Part shown: positions 11,961-22,439 of the stretch, piece by piece
How positions within the stretch are numbered: the stretch's first letter is position 1
How the letters are laid out: the number at the start of each line of letters is the position of its first letter
NCBI RefSeq assembly: GCF_001949145.1
Contig: NW_019091727.1
Span: 97,735 to 138,801, forward strand
Direction: 5' to 3'
Length of the DNA stretch: 41,067 bases
Origin: Acanthaster planci
Lineage: Eukaryota; Echinodermata; Asteroidea; Valvatida; Acanthasteridae
Position numbers and translations under genes: made by a program
Notes under the pieces: model-generated
Databases searched by the model: none
Told to the model about the DNA's origin: nothing
Seen by the model: the letters and a program-made list of their open reading frames with translations, nothing else

Positions 11961-12212
11961 AAGTATTTTCAAAAACGCAATTTTTTTTGCTAGGAGAAAT
12001 TTGGTTTTTACTTTAACAACTCTTCGTGGCGCGTCAAAAGTTGACAACTAAAAACTTCAAATTCCCACTAGCAAAATTACTGTCATGCTCCAAAAGTGGA
12101 CAACCCCATTTTCTCATTTTTTTCGCCGGTAGATTTTCGGGTTCGGGGAATTTACGTAAAGCATTTTCAAAAACTCAATTTTCTGCTAGCAAAAATTGAG
12201 AATTTACTTAGT

Positions 12213-12284
12213 TTGGCAAAGTCCAAAATCCCGAAAATCTACTTAAAGAACATGAGGAAATGAGGTTGTCTACTTTTGACGCTC
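12213..12284 (-). repeat. Right inverted repeat of the fold-back element
   Basis: On the minus strand it begins GAGCGTCAAAAGT and follows the order of blocks seen from 11890. Confidence 0.65.
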
Positions 12285-13316
12285 TTTTGACCAACAAATA
12301 TCAACTTTCATAAACCTTGGGAATGGTCATTGCCAAGAATTTTGTCCAGGGGGCAAGGTTTTTCCCCGGGAAAAGACATTTAGCAGAAATAAATGATACA
12401 AAAGAGTCAATTTTGAGTTATTGTCATCCTCTTCTCGCTTTTTTTCGCGTATGTCACCTTGTTGTCCATTGTTATGCTTTCATCTTTCCCCCTTTGAGAT
12501 ATTGAGTACGATACGCGTGCACTTCAAGGAACCATGGAATAGAAATATTTTTATAAATTTTACTAAAAACCTTGAAGTTGCATCTTTGGGTTTCAATTAA
12601 CCTTATTTGAAATTTGTGTTTTGCAATTTTAACCCATACTTTGGAACTTAATTGGTTTTTAAGCTAAATGCACATTTGCAAATTCATGAGCAGAACATTG
12701 ATGTTATCCAAGACACTGAATCTCAATGTGGCACCGATTTTTGCACAGAAAGTTTTCAGATTTTTTAAACACTGCTATGGTTAGGGCCGCAACCATCCTT
12801 TTCAAAGAAATGTTCCCAGATTGCAAATTTAGAGTTTACAATTTGAACACGAAAACATGCAACTCGAACCATGTGTTCCTGCATCTACATCAAAGCAGAG
12901 GCGCCTCACTTGTCCAGAAATGCTCTGTCAATGTTGAATATTTAAAAAAGTGCACCTTTCAGTTCACGTAACTCAAAAAAAAAAAGAAAAGTCAAACAGT
13001 CTACATGGAAGAAGAGTACAGAGATAAACAAAAAGTGATTTTAGGAAAAAGTCATTTCATGGATCCTTAATGTCGGAAATGTGCCAGGAGTCACACATAA
13101 GGGACTAGTATGCGCTTCTTCCACTTCACTTTCCTCTACCAAGAGTTAGTAATTTTGTAAAACATGAAGTCTATAAATACACACAAAGACAGAAATACTG
13201 TTGTGTGTGTGCACGCCTCAGCAGGAAGAAGTTTATCCATTATTATGTGTCGGGTACCGAGATCTGGGCAGCCGACTCGTCCTGCATGCAGCACATTTTA
13301 TCAATATGCATAACTT
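12285..13316. other. Intergenic, no gene recognised
   Basis: Open frames at 12317-12505 and 12726-12971 have no supporting splice sites or motifs. Confidence 0.5.
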
Positions 13317-13534
13317 TGGGCGCCCACAAAGGCCCAGAAACATAGCTCAAAGCACCATTTGACTCGGAGCGTCCATTCTATGTGAATTCTTGGAGCAACC
13401 GCAAAGGCCTAAAGTGCCCAAAGTTCCAAGCACCATTTGACTTGGAATGCCATGTTAATCATTATTCACTGTTTGGACTCCCACCAAGGCCAAAAAGCAC
13501 GAACAGCTCTAAGCACCATTTGACTTGGAGCACC
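13317..13534. repeat. Minisatellite, three imperfect units of about 80 bp
   Basis: Each unit holds a C(A/C)CAAAGGCC-like segment followed by the core AGCACCATTTGACT(T/C)GGA. The core starts at 13350-13351, 13429 and 13512, giving spacings of about 78 and 83 bases. The stretches between cores diverge strongly. No open frame runs through all three. Confidence 0.75.
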
Positions 13535-16500
13535 ACAGCTCAATGACAATGACTTTATGATAGGCCGAAGCGACAATTCGTTAGGACAGTACCAGAACAC
13601 TTCAAAACTTCACCAAGCCGTAATAATTACTATGTATATATGCAGAGTCAACAAATGAGTTTACAGACACCATTCTTTCTTCGTTTGCACTTACAGAAAA
13701 AAAGAATGGTTTATCCTCCCCGGTTGCACTTACTCAAGGGAAGACATGGTTACAGCAACCATTGGACACTAACTACTTCATTACGTTAATTACGTAATTC
13801 ATCACAATGAACTTTATCTCATCTATGTATTATTTAAAATTTAATAATGTCAAGAGTAACAAATCGTTCGTAAACCATGGGGGTTTATAGGAGGAGGAAT
13901 GGAAAGGTAGTGGGAAAAATTTGTACAAGAATCTGACTGTAGCTGTTGCTCCTTTATAAGCTGAGACAAAAACGACACGACATTTTTTCCTTCCCGCCTC
14001 AAAGAGAAAAGAACCAACCCAACTTCTCACTGGCCAGGCCTTGCAAAGTATCAAAGAACAAAATCTGTGATTGGTTGGTTGCCCCTCCAAACCGTCTTCA
14101 CCATTGGTCAACAGTTTGCTGCTCTCCTGGTTGGCTGTTTTCTGGATGAGAGGACCCAATTTTGTCACAAAGTTTTCAATGGGTTTCCGTGAATGAAATG
14201 CCTCCCAATCAAAGTATATGTGCCTGTACATGTAATGCAAATGCGGTGTAACAGGAAGCCACCATACAACATTGCTACCCCTTGTTCTAAACACTTAAAA
14301 TGAACACAGGGTACAATCTACTATCAACTTTGATGCTTAAAATTAATTTGACCATTAAGTGATAACACTTTTGTGTGCCTGTTTAACATAGGTCTATAAC
14401 ATTAAACAAGCATTAAAATACATCTTGAAAGTTATTATTTTTTCTTTTCATTTGTGTATCCATTTACATAGTTCTTAAACATTATATATGCGTCAACAAT
14501 TTGACAAAAACAAGGTCTATTATAGGTAAATGAAAATGCATACTTTCTATTTCGTGCTAAAAAACAAACCAATAAAAAGCAGATAAGTTCAAACTTCTAC
14601 ATCTTCCAGACACAGTCCATCTCTCATCTCAATATCTCTTATCAGACAATATTACTTGTATCTTGAAAAAAGAGTATACTCTAAGGAACTGTAGAGAGTG
14701 CAGGTCACAATTTCATTTGATTTTACAATTTTTGTTTGTTTCATGCTAATCAGCAATTGACAATGACAATGTCAGTTGCAATCTTGTTTTAAGACTGTTA
14801 TTTTAAGTGTGATTAAACCGTGAAAGTGGCATGTAATGTGACCAATCAACATAGTCACATCACTTGACAATTCCAATCAGTCAGAATAATAAAATAATTT
14901 TCTTGCATTACTAATTAATTTTCCTACATTACTTATTAATTTTCCTGCATTAATTTTCATGTATTGCCGATCACTTGAGATATTAGTCGATAATTACAAT
15001 TAGTCAAAGTTATGCATGCTTGACAATCTGATGACTAGTCAAATACGACTGCGTGCATGACTATTGTTTTAGTCAATTGACTAAATAAAATTATTAAACA
15101 TTATACATTATTAGGCAACATTAATGATGTACCGGTACGCACTAAATCAATGCTTAGCAATAGCACATAATATCCACTAGTTAAGTAGTTTAAACAATGT
15201 CCAAATTTAGAAAGTAGATGGTTGTAGGCATACGTAAATGAGAGTAATTTGAAATCAAACTAAAAATGAAATAGACAGAGTAAACAACACAGTGTAATAA
15301 CGTAAAAAATAAGTTATGGCATAAGTTATGGTACGTTTTGGTTCATAAACAGAATTTTGGTGATAAGTACGTAATAATAGTATTTTGAGTAAGCAAGTTT
15401 TGTTTCGTACTTCGGTGGTCTTTAAAGTGTTTTGACCACTATAAGCTAGACTGAAAAACAAGGGGTGGGGCCCCCGGAAAAATAAAGAAAAAAAAAGGAT
15501 TGGGGTGAGCAAAACGCTAATGAAATAAAGAAGAGGGATTAAAGGGGTATGGAAATCCCAGGTTTGCTTGAGAAAATGGACCCCTTTTCACTGTTGAAAG
15601 TTGATCAGTTCGCTGCCAGTGAGTGCTTTGCCCCATGGTATTTTTCCCCAGAAACTCATGCTTTCCCGCACTGGAAAAAAATCCTGGCGACAACCATGGG
15701 CATATGGTTAGTGGCACCCAATCCGACTCTCTTCTGTTGTTAACAAATTAAGCTTTTACAGAGAAATGCTCTTGTTCGGCAAAGCACTAAAGAAAGGAGA
15801 TTTTAACCATTAACAATGCAAGGGGTCAGTCCTGAGGAATTAGGAACACACAATTGCTATTCCTTTCTTTGAGATTCTCTTTTCTATTTTCGCTACTTTA
15901 AAATACCCCTTTTTCTTTTTTTTGGGGGGGGAGTACTTTAACCCTAGCAACACCAGCCTAGGCAGGATCGCTTTTCCACACGCTCGTTTAAGGAGTGGAA
16001 AGAAAGGGAAAGGGGAGAGTACCAAAAAAAAAAAAAAAACCGAAACTGAAAGCAAAGAAAAAAAGCGTAAAAGGGCGCCTGGTATGTTTAAACGCACAAG
16101 TAAAATTCCAAAGGGGGAGGACACAGACTGTTTGAGGTTGGGCAAGTGCCCCCGTCTCGTGTTTACTTTTTGCTTTCTGGCACTCCAGAATCTGACTGTG
16201 TTCTTACAATAGGGCTGTAGGCAGTGAACACAAATTACAATGTAAATTTCGACAGAACAGCAATTGGAGTGAATTTGTAATCTGGATGCCTGCCATAACA
16301 ATCTCTCGAGTCAATAGGGCTTCGTCAGTTTACCAGTTTGGTCAAAACAACTTGTGACTTAATCTCGGAGATGCAGGTCCGTTTTAGGTGCTGGGGCGGG
16401 GCGTTACGCGTTTTTGAAAAAAAACCATTGCGTTATCAAAATTTGCGGTCGGAAAGAAAAAAAAAAGATTGAATTCTTGAAGTGTACTATCTGCTTTCTA

Positions 16501-17230
16501 TCAGTTCCCCAAACACTACATGCCGCAAACTGCAATTCCAACAGTCAGCCGCGAGACACAGAATGGTGATTCTGGGTCAAACTTTGAAATGTAGGCCCTC
16601 AAAAGAGTTGAGTGTGGGGCAATGTACGCTATTTTACTAAAGGTTTTTTTTTTTAATTGACTGAAAATTCTGTCTTTAAATCAAAGTCATCTAAACTCTT
16701 GATGAATAGCCGCGTTCAGAGATTAAATTCTTCTTTTAACAATCTTATCAGGACTTTTCCAAAGTAAATGAATATTGTGTATGCCTATAAGTCTTCCTTT
16801 GAATTGCACCCTAAAGAACCAATAATCTGCACATCATATCAACAGCAAAGGTGAAAATATTTCCATAAACGTTTTAGACTTGAAAGAAATGAAAATGGAG
16901 AATAAACAAACATAACAATGTACAGAAAAAATCAATGACCTAAGTTTCCTTGTGTTGCTTTCTTGTGCAACTTGATATGATTCTAGTATATTTCTGAGAA
17001 AATAAACTCGACAGAAAAAAAGGTATTCATGAATTGAAAGGGAAGAAAAATGAAAGAATGAAACATAACATTGATCTGCAACCTTCATGGTTACGAAATT
17101 AAAATAACTTTTAATTTAATTGCATGGTTTAGACACCATTGCTTTTTGAATAACATTGTTTGTATTTTTGAAAATGTGCGATCAGTATTTGAATTCAATA
17201 TACATTTGAAATCGAATGCAAGTACGGACT
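13535..17230. other. Gene-poor, low-complexity-rich stretch
   Basis: Two of the longer open frames of the window (minus, 13830-14294 and 15840-16301) lie here but look spurious: the second is driven by homopolymer tracts (A-runs near 16024-16040, T and G runs near 15907-15932). Repeated AGTCAA/TTGACT words occur at 14990-15085. No promoter, exon or RNA gene was recognised. Confidence 0.5.
14896..14962. repeat. AT-rich tandem repeat, 21-bp unit
   Basis: Units of the form ATTTTC-TGCATTACTAATTA follow one another at 14896 and 14917, then a shortened copy at 14938, and ATTTTCATGTATT as a trailing partial copy. About three copies with substitutions. Confidence 0.65.
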
Positions 17231-18391
17231 TCAGGTACTGTGGCACCGAACAGTTTTCATTGTCTCCTTACACTCCTGTCGAAATCGACTGTTGACAAAT
17301 CCGTAGATGAACGGATTGACAGCGTTGTTTACATAGAATACGAAACTAAACGTATGGAAGAAAGCAGCGCCAACCTCGTCGTGCTCAAGTATGTAATTCT
17401 GGGTGTGTCTAGGTATAGACATGAGGCTGATGCCCAGCAACCAGGTGGAAAAGTAGACCACAGTAGTGATAACTAGCATCTTGGTTGTCTTACCGTTAAA
17501 CTTGGCGGACGCATATTGATGATTTTTATTGGGGTCATTAAGTGCAACTTCAGTGACATCATTAGTATGGCGGTTGGTCTTGGGCGGTGGTCCATCAGTT
17601 TGGTTGTTTTGGTGTTGATGTGTCAAGGCACCCTTAAAGTTAGGAATTACGTTTGAGTGCTTTGTGGTGCAAGGACCGTCTATGTAACGTTCAGATTGAA
17701 TGCCAATGTAGGACACTGTTCCTTGTAATTCTTGATTGGGTTGCGGAGGGGTCGTTTCTGTCACCACCTTGTTTGAGGGCACTGCGCCTGGCCGAACTGC
17801 GGCTTGCTTTCGAATAGCAAAGTAGATCTTGGCATACAAGATGGTATTTGTGACAATTGAGGAAACGGGGGCGACGTAGGTGACTGAGAACTTCAGGTAC
17901 TTCACCCAACTCGGAACTTTGGTGCTGATGGTGCAAATGCCAGTCTGAGACTCACCTTCACGTTGGACATGGTATGACGCAAATACCGGCACAGCGCAGA
18001 ACATTGCCAAGACCAGACAGAGCAAAGCTGCATATTTGGCACGCTGGACCGTCATCCAGCGCCGGTGCGGTCGGCATATGGCCTGGTATCGGTCTACAGC
18101 TATTGCAGATGTCAAGAAACAAGAGTTGTAGACGGTGATAAAAGTCACACTGACAACGAGACGGCACAAAAAGTCACTGGTGTAGTTGAGTTTGATGTAC
18201 CAGTGGTAGATGGTTATGGGAGTGAAGAGGCAGATGATCAGGTCCGCTACAGCCAAGGCGAGGATGAAGACGTGTGGGCTCATTAATTGTCGTTTCTTGC
18301 CATACACCAATATGATGAGAGCATTGCCTGGTAAACCAACAATGCCTACGATGGCATGGAAGATTAACAGAGGCCACAGAAAACTCTCCAT
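17231..18391 (-). CDS. Intronless class A (rhodopsin-like) orphan GPCR, 386 residues
   Basis: A seven-transmembrane receptor expected at the plasma membrane, coupling an unknown ligand to a G protein. Landmarks: GN at 22-23 in TM1; LALAVADL at 44-51 in TM2; Cys76 before TM3 and Cys153 in loop 2 for the conserved disulfide; DRY at 100-102; TM5 about 165-190; a long third intracellular loop (about 193-300) rich in Asn, Gln, Pro and Thr; TM6 about 303-323; NPFIY at 359-363 in TM7; then RFRQECK helix 8 with Cys374. A glycosylation sequon, NYT, is at 69-71 in loop 1. Oddities: almost no extracellular N-terminus, and TWLL where most class A receptors have CWxP in TM6. The ATG at 18391 has A at -3 and G at +4 and is the first Met before TM1. 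Single exon. Which ligand it binds cannot be told from the sequence. A decayed relative lies at 5389-5571. Confidence 0.95.
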   Translation of the reverse strand: MESFLWPLLIFHAIVGIVGLPGNALIILVYGKKRQLMSPHVFILALAVADLIICLFTPITIYHWYIKLNYTSDFLCRLVVSVTFITVYNSCFLTSAIAVDRYQAICRPHRRWMTVQRAKYAALLCLVLAMFCAVPVFASYHVQREGESQTGICTISTKVPSWVKYLKFSVTYVAPVSSIVTNTILYAKIYFAIRKQAAVRPGAVPSNKVVTETTPPQPNQELQGTVSYIGIQSERYIDGPCTTKHSNVIPNFKGALTHQHQNNQTDGPPPKTNRHTNDVTEVALNDPNKNHQYASAKFNGKTTKMLVITTVVYFSTWLLGISLMSIPRHTQNYILEHDEVGAAFFHTFSFVFYVNNAVNPFIYGFVNSRFRQECKETMKTVRCHST

Positions 18392-18615
18392 CGTAAAAAC
18401 ATAGTTTTTCAGTCCAAACTACTAAAGCTTTACTGTATTCGAGGAATGAAAGATTTCCCCGAGAAGCGAAAGCCGATGTTAAAAGACACGCATTCCTCCT
18501 GCGTGTTCTGTCTGTGAACTTACGTCAACTCCATTGGTGCTGCTGTAGTTTGATTGCTTACATTAATGGCCAGTTCCGACTAATCTAACGACTTGACGGT
18601 TACTCTCAAGCACCG

Positions 18616-18627
18616 TTATATATATAT
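18616..18627 (-). promoter_or_regulatory. Candidate TATA box for the GPCR gene
   Basis: On the minus strand this reads CATATATATATAA, about 225 bases upstream of the receptor start codon. The position suits a core promoter with an unspliced 5' leader, but TA runs also occur by chance in such AT-rich DNA. Confidence 0.3.
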
Positions 18628-18629
18628 GC

Positions 18630-21582
18630 CTGTCATACGATACCTTATCTTTCTGCAGTGTAAGATTCAATGCACAAAGCTTTGCAAATAAGAAGATTAG
18701 TCCATTAGTTAAAAGGGTATATCTGTTCAAACCGTTGGGCATAACTTGCAGATCTGGCGATGATTAACAATCACTCGACTCATATAGGTAAACTGTGAAT
18801 GGAAATAAAACGTATCGCTGTAAACTACATGATTTTACTCATAATTATGCCATATGTATTGTTAATGTTACACAACAAAGAGCTTACAAACCATCGAAGA
18901 TAATACGTGTAAGGATACTGTTTTCGGTATAGGTTGGTGCATGACGGTCAGCACGCACGTTGACAATTGAAGTGTACGTTCATGTACATTGAAACCTTTT
19001 TGTTTAGAATATTTGCTTTAACCTTAAAATTGCACGGGATTTACAGCACCGATCCCCTCTATTTTAATAGCAGACTATCTAGTGAAGACCATCTACTTTT
19101 GGTCCCTTTTGAATCGCTAATTTGTATTTGTTTATCGCACACAGATCGAGTGATGGCCTAGAGTGACGGCTGTATAAGATTGCTCATAAATTATGTATTT
19201 TCATCTGGAATCTAAATCAATCAGATTGCTTCCTTGGAGTTTGGGAGCAATTTTCATAACACTAAAATTGAATATAATAGCCTTTTGTAACTTAAATTTG
19301 AATAAAATCTGGTATATTGAGTTCTTGGACATTTTTCACCACGCCAGTTATCGACTTGGTACCAAACCTAACATTTGCACGGGGAGGTTGGTTGCCTTTT
19401 TTGTTCTATAAAGCATACGTGCAAACCAAAGATTATAGCAGACCGCCGCTGCAAGGCGCTAAATGCAAACTATGCTTCCACCGTTGTTGTGTTGTAGAGT
19501 GCTAAGGCTTAACGTCATCTTGCCGTCGTCACATTTAGTGTGCATTTTTAATGTCTTTTCTCGGGCACGTGACCCTCCATGGTAGACCGCGTGTACCCAC
19601 TGCCAATCTAGTCTTTTTTATTCTGTGTACACCATACGCCAACTGCTTTCAAATGTGCTTTTTGATGTAAGTATTGGCTTGATGAAAGGGGGATCTAATC
19701 TCAGTAAACTAAGTAAGTAAAGAACTAAGTAACTACTTCTTCGTGCAAAACGTTCTTCCCGATAATGTACAAATAAAAAGTGACAAGGACTTCGTGTCCT
19801 TGTTTGGTAAAATGACTTTGGAGGCCGTTAATGGCTGTGTTCATTTGTGCTTAATCTTCCTTGCTCTATGCCGTAATACCCAGAAGGGAAGTGTTCGTGC
19901 AATGAACAAACACTAGGTCATTGGGCCAAAAATTTTTCAATTATTGTATAGAATTCAATTGGGATGATTACAATAAAGAAGAATATTGAACTTAAGCATT
20001 TCTTTGGAATTTAATGAGACAGAAAGACAAGTCGGTAAAAATAGCAGAATGTCTGTACTTCACAAGGCGCAGATATCGGCCAGTGGTAATACCAAACAAC
20101 AGTTACTAACTAGTTGTTAGTAGTTTTTTTTAGGGTGTTGGTGCTAATTGATAAATAAATATACTGAATACTTTCTTTCCTACTCACCCTTTATAAAGTA
20201 TTTCTTTGCCCCCTCCCCGCAGGACAAGCCACTGCTTAGCTGGGAAATATCTTTTAACAAAAATGTTTAAGTGATGTGACGAAAAGAAGGGGGGTGTTAC
20301 AATGCGACAGATTGCAGACACAAAATTAGCTCGTATTGGATATTCATGGGGATGTTTTCTATTCTTATTTTTCCTGAAAATTCAGAACTATATAAATTAA
20401 AGTACTTCCTATGTTTTACAATAATGCAGTAGAATGAATTCACTTGGTGAATAAGTGCAATCTCGCGCCTTTCCTTATGTACTTTTTTTGGTGCGTTGCG
20501 TATGCGATGCATTCGTGCGTTTTACTTTCACGTACGTCAAAAAATAACTTAACACACCGTGCGTCGCGTTGGGCCGACAAAATTGCCCCGGGAGCGATTT
20601 TGATGGATAGGCATACGCAACGCTTGGAGGAAGTGGAAAGGCGCTTTCACTCGGTTCAAAGTTTACAAATTAATGAAAAGAGCCGATGACCGTTTAATTT
20701 TTGTATAAACTCATTTGCAAATAATAAACAAAAACATAGACGCGGGACAATATACAGAGGAATTTCATCATGGACTGTTGTTTTTGTTATTTTATCTCTC
20801 GTCAAAGCAACGAAACAACGAAAAGCAAAGCAATTTGACTTCACAGTACATATTGGTAGCCCCTGACATGTAATACAAAAGGCACATTGTATCACGCTAA
20901 AGGTTTTTGTCTTCATATACTTTAATTAAAAACTGCAGATTTATAAAGACAACCACTCCAAATATTGAAATTTATTCACCAAGTAATTGTTACGTGATAA
21001 AGATGCATATTTTCAGAACTGACGGAAAGTATAGGTACAATTACAGAATCTTCAGAGAGTAAAAACGAGCAGTATGTTTTACTTGCAAACTTATATAGGC
21101 CTACAATGAGCGGGCAGTATTGAGGACATTATTCATCAGCAAGATTAGTTTGATTCAAGTTATTCCCCAACGTGAAAAATTGCTCATTAAAATCGAAATC
21201 CATTGATGTCACTCAAAGTTTGTTGAACAAACAAAACTTAGCAACAATACCTTTTATAAACAAAATTAAATAATAACAGATAAACCGATTAAAAAAACCC
21301 TGATTGAACTGCTCCTGACACGACCCCATGGACGTATTCTTATAGGTAGTGTTCTGAACAAATATGTCATCATGGCTTCCACGAATTATTTTGTCTTGGA
21401 AATGTATATGCATAAGGATAAACAAATGAAAAAAAAATCAATGAAATCACAATACACTTTATAAACTGAGGTCATATAAACTGAATAGTTAAAAAAAACA
21501 ACCCCCCCAAAAAACCACATCATAGTAGCAATAAAGAAATAGGTTCGAAAATTTGACCAGAAACCGATCACTGAAAATAGGC
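18630..21582. other. Intergenic, no gene recognised
   Basis: Short unsupported frames only. One TAGGCCTA palindrome at 21096-21103, and an A/C homopolymer patch near 21490-21516. Confidence 0.5.
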
Positions 21583-21855
21583 TTATATATTTCGGACAAC
21601 CATTGCATTGTCAAAATCAAATAAATAAAACTCCTGCTGTGTATTCGAAATCACTTTCACATTGGTTCGGCCTATTGCGATCGGAATGAGTTTTCCACCA
21701 ATAGTCTGGACCGAGGGCATCTGACGGCTGCTCAAATCCGAACATTTGCTCAACAATTTTTCTCTTTCATAAAAAAGAGATAAATTGGAGCAAAAACTCT
21801 TCAGCCAGACTAAATTACTCGTGCGCGCCGGTTTGGCGTGACAACTGCATTTCAA
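21583..21855 (-). CDS. Possible small ORF or first exon, 90 codons, unknown
   Basis: I do not recognise it. The frame starts at ATG (21853-21855), is Cys- and Ser-containing at its N-terminus, and ends with a mixed hydrophobic and acidic segment (EFYLFDFDNAMVV) before TAA. Its composition is more protein-like than other random frames nearby, and the DNA just upstream (21830-22140) is richer in CpG than its surroundings, which might be a promoter. There is no domain, signal peptide or homology I can name, so it may well be chance. Confidence 0.2.
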   Translation of the reverse strand: MKCSCHAKPARTSNLVWLKSFCSNLSLFYEREKLLSKCSDLSSRQMPSVQTIGGKLIPIAIGRTNVKVISNTQQEFYLFDFDNAMVVRNI

Positions 21856-22439
21856 ACTTTCAAACCCTCACAGATAAAACGTGTGCTTGAAAAAATGGAG
21901 GGCGCTCTGTCCTATTCATTGATCTCCACACAGAAATCGTAAGACTTATATGATCTCTGTGGATCTCCATTGTAAAGATTGGATTACATGCCCGATAGCT
22001 TTTTAAAAATGTGAATGCGCAGTTCGGTAACACTCAAGCGACAGTCGGTCAATATTTTTAAAGTTTCGTCGTTACGTTTCACCGTTTGCTGCGATTCTCG
22101 CATCGTACATTGTCACTGAAGTCTCGTACAAATATTTGCGTGTGAATGGTTCCTTTTGTAATAATAACTAAATCTGCTATAGACCTTTTCACTAATGAAT
22201 TCATAATTATGAAGGCATGTGCACAAATGACCTTGGCCATTGAAAGTGTATTGGGTTGCGGTTTTGATCATTTTCTCTCAGGTTTTCTGGCTTTGTTCAG
22301 TTTTTCTTTAGAAAATCCCATCAAATCGAGCAACACCATTGAGTGGTACCGACAACATCTTTATGATGTCCTGATGGCCGTATCATCAGGGGCATAGATC
22401 ACGACCTCAATCACGAACTTCACATGGCTCTCGAAGCAA
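21856..22439. other. Intergenic or possible promoter region
   Basis: CpG-containing stretch with repeated GATCTC/CTGTGGATCTCC words near 21920-21970. No supported gene. Confidence 0.4.

Larger units (their letters stand above)
11890..12284. mobile_element. Fold-back element, about 395 bp, with internal direct repeats
   Basis: The left end GAGCGTCAAAAGTGGACAA (11890-11908) reappears inverted at the right end (minus strand from 12284: GAGCGTCAAAAGTAGACAAC). The similarity continues inward for about 70 bases, including GTAGATTTTC then GG-ATTTTGGACTTT. The same AAAAGT-GACAAC core recurs in direct orientation near 12031 and 12088, and the second of these is followed by another copy of the TAGATTTTCGGG and TTTTCAAAAAC-CAATTTT segment. 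So the element is a palindrome that also contains partial tandem duplication. No reading frame was seen. This is typical of a non-autonomous MITE or fold-back transposon. No clear target-site duplication was found. Confidence 0.7.

Noticed and set aside
13830-14294. 154-codon minus-strand open frame, one of the longest outside the GPCR
   Set aside because: No domain, no membrane or coiled-coil pattern, no regulatory context; composition looks random.
15840-16301. 153-codon minus-strand open frame
   Set aside because: Driven by homopolymer A/T and G runs that give poly-Phe and poly-Lys; no motif or splice support.
17936-18404. Open frames on both strands inside the GPCR
   Set aside because: Shadow frames of the receptor, which has all seven helices in a single minus-strand frame.
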